A stretch of 64,000 nt of DNA from Streptomyces cavernicola. Its GTDB lineage: Bacteria; Actinomycetota; Actinomycetes; Streptomycetales; Streptomycetaceae. Under the pieces are notes generated by a model. That model had not been told where the DNA came from, searched no databases, and saw nothing but the letters and a program-made list of their open reading frames with translations. Positions 58,168-64,000 of the stretch are shown piece by piece. Position numbers and translations under genes: made by a program. Each line of letters begins with the position of its first letter. Position 1 is the first letter of the stretch. Where the stretch lies: assembly GCF_029968035.1 (NCBI RefSeq), contig NZ_JASCIQ010000005.1, forward strand, positions 186,001-250,000. The letters are read 5' to 3'.

Positions 58168-59040
58168 TCACTCTGTCGCCGCGAGGCCTTCAAGAAACGC
58201 CTGCGCGACGGGCGAGACGTTGAAGCCGCTCCACGCCAGATACTCGACGCGGGTGGGGCCGCTGGTGACCGGGATGGTGCGGAGTTCGTCGCTGTCGGGG
58301 ATCACAGCGGGTGACAGCAACGCGATCACGAGATTGTTCTTCACGAGACTCAGCATGAGGTCGGTGCTCATCGCCTCGAACGCCACTTCGCGATGTAGGC
58401 CGGCGGCACGGAACGCCAGGTCCGAGGGAGCCCGTCCTGGAGTCCCTTCCGGGAAGTCGACGAATGCCTCATCGACCAGGTCCTCGAGCCGCAACCTGCG
58501 TCGCGCGGCGAGAGCGTGGTCGGCAGATACGACGGCGGCGAGCCGCTCGCGTGCCAGGACGCGCGTGTTCACGTTCTTCGGCGTCATCGTGTCGGGGAGC
58601 CCGAGCACAGCCACGTCCATGCTGCCGTCGGCGATGGCCGCGATGAACTCGTCACTGCCGCCGCCGCGCAGCCTGATCCGCACTGCAGGGTGCTTGCGGT
58701 GGAACGCTCCGAGCGCAGCCGGAATGTCGATCGCGGTCACCGTGGGAATCACACCGATGGTCAGGGTGCCACGAATTTCGCCGGCTGCCGCGGCGGCATC
58801 TGACACAGCTCGCTCGGCAGCGTCGAGACTCACGCGAGCCGCGGCGAGGAACGCCTCGCCGGCGGCGGTCACCTCGACGCGGCGACTCGTACGAGCAAAG
58901 AGCACGACTCCCAACTCGCGCTCCAGGCCCTTGATCTGATGGCTGAGCGCGGACTGCACCACATGGCACCGCTCGGCGGCACGGGTGAAGCTGCGCTCCT
59001 CCGCGACCGCCACGGCGTATCGCATCTGCTGAAGATCCAT
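58168..59040 (-). CDS. LysR-family regulator
   Basis: This is a 290-residue regulator. ATG 59040 (MDLQQMRYAV) is preferred because the LysR box overlaps codons further upstream. The helix-turn-helix reads YAVAVAEERSFTRAAERCHVVQSALSHQIKGLERELG, and the substrate domain starts at about residue 90. It is divergent from an EamA transporter gene across 78 bases that contain CATTG-N9-CAATG. Base use in this LysR-EamA-oxidoreductase block is slightly less GC-extreme than its surroundings, which may suggest transfer. Confidence 0.9.
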   Translation of the reverse strand: MDLQQMRYAVAVAEERSFTRAAERCHVVQSALSHQIKGLERELGVVLFARTSRRVEVTAAGEAFLAAARVSLDAAERAVSDAAAAAGEIRGTLTIGVIPTVTAIDIPAALGAFHRKHPAVRIRLRGGGSDEFIAAIADGSMDVAVLGLPDTMTPKNVNTRVLARERLAAVVSADHALAARRRLRLEDLVDEAFVDFPEGTPGRAPSDLAFRAAGLHREVAFEAMSTDLMLSLVKNNLVIALLSPAVIPDSDELRTIPVTSGPTRVEYLAWSGFNVSPVAQAFLEGLAATE

Positions 59041-59061
59041 CGATCCATGCTCTCGGTTCAT

Positions 59062-59080
59062 CATTGGAATGACAACAATG
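59062..59080. promoter_or_regulatory. LysR box between divergent LysR and EamA genes
   Basis: CATTGGAATGACAACAATG has 5-bp inverted arms and a T-N11-A core, the standard LysR site. Its place in the short divergent promoter fits control of both genes. Confidence 0.65.
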
Positions 59081-59118
59081 TGTTGGACTCATACAAGCGG
59101 GCGACTGACGATGGACCC

Positions 59119-60057
59119 ATGACCACGACCACGCCCCCGCCACCTGCACTTCCGGCATCAATGGTCACGCCGCCGACGACGTCCGGGCGCATCGGCTTGA
59201 CGTCGTTGACCGCGATCGCCCCGGCCGTATGGGGCACGACCTACATCGTCACCACGCACCTGCTGCCCGAGGGGCACCCCTTGTTCGCGGCGCTGATGCG
59301 CTCGCTGCCGGCCGGCGTGGTCGCCCTGCTCATCGCGCGTCGGCTGCCGAGGGGGTCGTGGTGGTGGAAGAGCCTGGTGCTCGGCACACTCAACATGGCC
59401 GCGTTCTTCCCGCTGTTGTTCCTCGCAGCCCAGCACCTACCCGGCGGTGTCGCTGCCACGCTGGGTGCGTCGCAGCCGATCGTCGTGGCGTTCCTCGCCG
59501 TCGCGATCCTGCACGAGAAGCTCTCCATCTGGCGGGCCACCTGGGGCGTCATCGGAATGCTCGGCGTAGCTCTCGTCGTACTCGGCCCCAGAGCCGGACT
59601 TGATCCCATCGGCATCCTCGCGGGCCTGGGCGGCGCCGCGTCGATGGGCACCGGTGTCGTACTCACCAAGAAGTGGGGCCGACCCGCTGGAGTCTCCGCG
59701 ATCGGGCTCGCCGGATGGCAACTCACCGCCGCCGGACTCGTCTTGCTCATCCCTGCCATGCTCATCGACGGAATCCCCCGCGACATCGACGGCCCGGCAG
59801 TCGCCGGGTACATGTGGCTGGGCGTGCTCGGAGCACTGCTGACCTACAGCCTGTGGTTCTCCGGCATCCGGCGGCTTCCCGTCACCGCGACAGCCCTGCT
59901 CGGGCTGCTGTCTCCGCTGGTGGCCGCGGTTCTCGGCGCGGTCATCGCGGATGAGGCACTCACGTTCATCCAACTCATCGGCTTCGCCGTCGCGCTCGCT
60001 GCGATGGTCGCCGGTCAGCTCACCTCACCGAAGAAGAAAGCACGGATCCACCCATGA
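59119..60057 (+). CDS. EamA-family (DMT) transporter
   Basis: This 312-residue protein has ten likely membrane helices in two EamA repeats (TAIAPAVWGTTYIVTTHLLPEGHPLFAALMRSLPAG, and GLAGWQLTAAGLVLLIPAMLIDG in the second). These carriers export metabolites or drugs. ATG 59119 is in frame with the hydrophobic part; an earlier ATG meets a stop at once. It overlaps the next gene by four bases (ATGA). Control by the divergent LysR protein is likely. Confidence 0.9.
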   Translation: MTTTTPPPPALPASMVTPPTTSGRIGLTSLTAIAPAVWGTTYIVTTHLLPEGHPLFAALMRSLPAGVVALLIARRLPRGSWWWKSLVLGTLNMAAFFPLLFLAAQHLPGGVAATLGASQPIVVAFLAVAILHEKLSIWRATWGVIGMLGVALVVLGPRAGLDPIGILAGLGGAASMGTGVVLTKKWGRPAGVSAIGLAGWQLTAAGLVLLIPAMLIDGIPRDIDGPAVAGYMWLGVLGALLTYSLWFSGIRRLPVTATALLGLLSPLVAAVLGAVIADEALTFIQLIGFAVALAAMVAGQLTSPKKKARIHP

Positions 60058-60708
60058 GAATCGCCATCATCGGAGCCACCGGCATGGCCGGTAGCGCTAT
60101 CGCCACAGAAGCCCTGGACCGGGGACACCACGTCACCGCGCTCTCCCGACGTCCAAGAGCCGACGCCGGCATCGACCGGCTGAGCGCACGGGCCTTGGAC
60201 ATCGAGGACACCGCGTCATTGCCACCGGTACTCGCCGAAGTCGATGCGGCCGTCCTGACGATCCGACTCGCCCCCGGCGAAGAATCCCGCCTCGCCTCCC
60301 TCACACGAGGGTTTCTCGATGCCGCCGAGCAGCACGGCACACCCGTACTCATCGTCGGAGGCGCCGCGCCGCTGCGCTCCCCGAACGATCCCGATCGGCT
60401 CCTGATCGACGACCCGAGCTACGTGCCCGAGGCCTGGAAATCGATCGCTCAGGCCAGCCTCGACCAGTTCAACGGTTGCCAGGAGCACCGCTACAACGGA
60501 TGGGTCTACTTGAGCCCGCCCGCCATCCTCGAACCGGGCGAGCGCACTGGTCGCTACCGGCGCGGAACGACCAGACTGCTCACCGACGAGAACGGCATCT
60601 CCCGGATCACCGCACCCGACCTCGCCATCGCCGTCGTCGACGAAGTCGAAAGCCCGACCGGCGACAAGCACTTCACCGTCACAGCCCGGACGTCAGACCG
60701 GACCTCGA

Positions 60709-60719
<11 letters not shown>
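60054..60719 (+). CDS. NAD(P)-binding atypical SDR/NmrA-like oxidoreductase
   Basis: This is a 221-residue single-domain protein. The nucleotide-binding motif MRIAIIGATGMAGSAIATEALDRGHHVTALSR lies at the start. Later motifs (ALDIEDTASLPPVLAEVDAAVLTI; VLIVGGAAPLR; DLAIAVVDEVE) fit the BVR-B/NmrA-like atypical short-chain dehydrogenases. It is coupled to the EamA gene. Its end overlaps the convergent ychF gene by 11 bases, an unusual meeting of an accessory and a core gene. Confidence 0.87.
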
Positions 60720-61797
<1,078 letters not shown>

Positions 61798-61997
61798 GTT
61801 GCGACTTCCCGTACGTGAGGGTCTTGTGGAGGACCCGATGGCTGCCGGGCCGATCCACCAGTCTACGGCGCAACGCAAGCCCCGCCGTCGCCCGCCCGGG
61901 AGCCCGGTGGCCGGGGCCCGTCGAACGCAGGGCCAAGGTGCGCCAAAACGCGTGTCCAAGGGCGGATTTCCGGGCGCGGCCGACCTAGGTTGGAGCG

Positions 61998-62738
61998 GTG
62001 GAGCAACACAGGACGCGACCGGCCAGGGACAGAGCGCGACGAACCGCCCCCCTCCCGCCGCAGGCCGGCGGGCCGCCCGCCCGTCCGCGGCCCGTGAGCG
62101 GGGACGGCAGGAGCGACGGCAAGGGCGGCACGGTCTACCGGGCCGCGTCCCGGCCCCGCCTCCCCGGTCGCCTACCCGGTCGTCTCCCGGCCCGTGTTCC
62201 CGGCCGCGGCGCCGGCGGTCCGCCGGTCGTCCGCGGCGTACGGGCGGTGGTGCGCGCCGTGCGCAAGTTCGTGTCCGCGGTGCGCGCACTGCCCAACCCG
62301 CGTCTCACCGGGCTCGGCAGCGGGCTGTTCTGCACCTTGGTGATGGTGCTCATCGCCTGCCTCGACCGGCTCCTTTTCGGCGGCTCCGCACTCGCGTACG
62401 GGCTGCTGTTCCTGCCGGTCAGCGCGCTGACCGCGGTGTGGGTGCGGCCGGCGGACCTGGTCACGGCGCCGGTGGCGGTGCCGATCGCGTTCGCCGTCGG
62501 GATGCTGCCGATCTCGGGCGGCGCGGACGGGTTCGTCGGCCAGGTCATGGGCCTGTTCACGGCGCTCGCGATGCACGCGGGCTGGCTGTACGGCGGCACG
62601 CTGATCGCCGGGCTGATCGCGTCCGTACGCAAGATCCGGCTCATGGCGCGGAAGCGTGCGTTGCGCGCGAGCGCGGGCGCGGGCGCGGGCCGCGGCCGGT
62701 CGCCGCAGCAGCGCCGGATGCCCGCCCAGCACTCCTGA
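61998..62738 (+). CDS. DUF6542-type membrane protein
   Basis: This is a 246-residue protein with a GTG start. Residues 1-95 are Arg/Pro/Gly-rich and disordered. Residues about 102-215 form four membrane helices (LTGLGSGLFCTLVMVLIACLDRLL; LAYGLLFLPVSALTAVWVR; DLVTAPVAVPIAFAVGML; AMHAGWLYGGTLIAGLIA). The tail is basic. TAGGTT lies five bases before the GTG, a -10-like position that suggests a leaderless transcript. The same gene occurs beside ychF in other streptomycetes as far as I recall. Function unknown. Confidence 0.8.
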   Translation: MEQHRTRPARDRARRTAPLPPQAGGPPARPRPVSGDGRSDGKGGTVYRAASRPRLPGRLPGRLPARVPGRGAGGPPVVRGVRAVVRAVRKFVSAVRALPNPRLTGLGSGLFCTLVMVLIACLDRLLFGGSALAYGLLFLPVSALTAVWVRPADLVTAPVAVPIAFAVGMLPISGGADGFVGQVMGLFTALAMHAGWLYGGTLIAGLIASVRKIRLMARKRALRASAGAGAGRGRSPQQRRMPAQHS

Positions 62739-62787
62739 CGCCCCGGGCCGACGGCACCGGCCCCATGAGGCGCCGCCGGGCAGCGGC

Positions 62788-63540
62788 CTAACCGGCAGCA
62801 CGCTCCGCCGCCGCCATCGCGGCGCCCACGATCCCCGCGTTGTTCTGCAGCTCCGCGGGGACGATCTCCGCCTTGACGCCCTTGATCAGGGGCAGGAACT
62901 TGTGCGCCTTACGGCTGACTCCGCCGCCGATGACGAACAGCTCCGGCGAGAACAGCATCTCCACGTGCACGAGGTACTTCTGCACTCTGCGGGCCCAGTG
63001 CTCCCAGCTGAGGTCCTCGTCCTCGCGGGCCTTCGTGGAGGCTCTCTTCTCCGCGTCGTGGCCGTGCAGCTCCAGGTGGCCCAGCTCCGTGTTGGGGACG
63101 AGCACGCCGTCGACGAAGAGGGCGCTGCCGATGCCCGTGCCGAGCGTGAGCATCAGGACCGTGCCCTTGCGGCCGCGGCCCGCGCCGAACCGCATCTCGG
63201 CCACACCCGCGGCGTCCGCGTCGTTGAGGACGGTGACCGAGCCGCAGCCGGTGCGCTCGCCGAGCAGCGCGCCGGCGTCGACGTCGATCCAGCTCTTGTC
63301 CACGTTGGCGGCCGTACGGACCGCGCTGGCGCCGGTGACGACTCCGGGGAACGTGACCCCTATCGGGCCCGACCAGCCGAAGTGGCCGATGACCTGCTTG
63401 ACGCCGTCGGCCACCGCGTCGGGCGTCGCCGGATGCGGGGTGAGGACCTTGTGCCGGGGCTCGCTGAGCTCGCCCCGGTCCAGGTCGACCGGGGCGCCTT
63501 TGATGCCGGATCCGCCGATGTCCACGCCGAAGATCTGCAT
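62788..63540 (-). CDS. ppgK: Polyphosphate glucokinase
   Basis: This is a 250-residue ROK-fold kinase. The ATP/polyphosphate site reads [16 protein letters not shown] at the start, the catalytic aspartate lies in [19 protein letters not shown], and [15 protein letters not shown] follows. [21 protein letters not shown] and ELGHLELHG are typical of PPGK. It phosphorylates glucose using polyphosphate or ATP and provides much of the glucose kinase activity in actinobacteria. ATG 63540 is used; a GTG nine bases upstream is possible. Confidence 0.95.
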   Translation of the reverse strand: MQIFGVDIGGSGIKGAPVDLDRGELSEPRHKVLTPHPATPDAVADGVKQVIGHFGWSGPIGVTFPGVVTGASAVRTAANVDKSWIDVDAGALLGERTGCGSVTVLNDADAAGVAEMRFGAGRGRKGTVLMLTLGTGIGSALFVDGVLVPNTELGHLELHGHDAEKRASTKAREDEDLSWEHWARRVQKYLVHVEMLFSPELFVIGGGVSRKAHKFLPLIKGVKAEIVPAELQNNAGIVGAAMAAAERAAG

Positions 63541-63645
63541 GGACTCCACGTTACGACGCGGAACTGACAGTCACGACGCAGACGTACGAGGCCGGCCCCC
63601 GACCTCGTACGACCGCTTTCCCGTCCGGAACCGCTCCGGAACCGC

Positions 63646-64000
63646 TCAGGACTCCGTCGTACGCCCCGTGCGCTCCTCGATCAGGGCGGCGGCCTCGGCG
63701 CGGAGGTCGCGGCGGAGCTCCTTCGGCAGGGAGAACGTGAGGGACTCCTCGGCGGTCTTCACGATCTCCACGTCCCCGTACCCCTTCTCCGAGAGCCAGG
63801 CCAGGACCTCCTCGACGAGGACGTCCGGGACCGAGGCGCCGGAGGAGACGCCGACCGTGCCGACGCCATCCAGCCAGGTCTCGTCGATCTCGCTGGCGAA
63901 GTCGACCAGGTACGCGGCGGGGCAGCCGGCCTGCTTGGCGACGTCCACCATGCGCTGGGAGTTGGAGGAGTTCTTGGAGCCGACCACGATGACCAGGTCC
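63646..64000 (-). CDS. ispH: 4-hydroxy-3-methylbut-2-enyl diphosphate reductase (5' part off window)
   Basis: The C-terminal 117 residues or so are visible, running off the right edge. [24 protein letters not shown] and [21 protein letters not shown] carry the SKNSSNS and [10 protein letters not shown] substrate-binding motifs of IspH/LytB. The third iron-sulfur cysteine is expected upstream, out of view. It catalyses the last step of the MEP isoprenoid pathway. Core gene. Confidence 0.95.
   Translation of the reverse strand, partial: DLVIVVGSKNSSNSQRMVDVAKQAGCPAAYLVDFASEIDETWLDGVGTVGVSSGASVPDVLVEEVLAWLSEKGYGDVEIVKTAEESLTFSLPKELRRDLRAEAAALIEERTGRTTES

Overview
This window is Streptomyces-like chromosomal DNA. 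It has very high GC with strong G/C at third codon positions, frequent GTG starts, many ATGA/GTGA stop-start overlaps, and a core block (ychF, ppgK, ispH) typical of actinobacteria. Only one TTA leucine codon was noticed in a probable gene. No tRNA, rRNA, CRISPR array or prophage was seen.

Layout. (1) 1-7 kb: a truncated PAS/SpoIIE-type phosphatase, an anti-sigma-like ATPase, a Nudix hydrolase, a SPOR protein, a GntR/UTRA regulator, a septum-formation-like membrane protein, a serpin and a PLP enzyme. (2) 7-10.4 kb: two tandem secreted subtilisin-like proteases with mosaic identity, separated by a 15-bp tandem repeat. (3) 11-28.6 kb: a large catabolic region. It holds a fused FAD/Fe-S 2-hydroxyacid dehydrogenase, GabT-like and SSADH-like enzymes, DUF3830, an amidase, a 2-hydroxyacid dehydrogenase, a maleate-isomerase/arylmalonate-decarboxylase-like protein and an FCD-type GntR regulator. 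These are followed by a flavin monooxygenase-RidA-DUF1028-M20-MFS-LysR set. Two related TTGT-N2-ACAA operators link the first half into a probable regulon. (4) 29-36 kb: a TetR-linked PuuC-like dehydrogenase, aminotransferase and APC permease (polyamine or amine use), with an acyl-CoA-dehydrogenase-fold gene. (5) 36-37.8 kb: an intact IS200/IS605 element with tnpA, tnpB and a probable omega-RNA, then a beta-family protein. (6) 39.8-50.2 kb: a complete hydroxyproline catabolic operon (XRE-cupin regulator, three-subunit dehydrogenase, deaminase, epimerase, two transporters, ketoglutarate-semialdehyde dehydrogenase) with palindromic operators. (7) 50.2-58 kb: the most unusual locus. A class III nucleotide-cyclase-like gene, a P-loop NTPase, an SPFH-like coiled-coil protein and a DUF4407 membrane protein form one operon. 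A Pycsar-effector-like membrane protein lies divergent to it and a Crp-like regulator converges on that gene. The cyclase and the NTPase share a matched NN-x-YG-x8-FGI motif. (8) 58-64 kb: a LysR/EamA/NAD(P)-binding set and the ychF, DUF6542, ppgK, ispH core genes.

Three long intergenic islands (about 10.4-11.0, 28.6-29.2 and 39.1-39.7 kb) contain the same GC-rich modules and are bounded by inverted copies of one C/G-rich end sequence. Shorter relatives lie near 5.4 and 45.7 kb.
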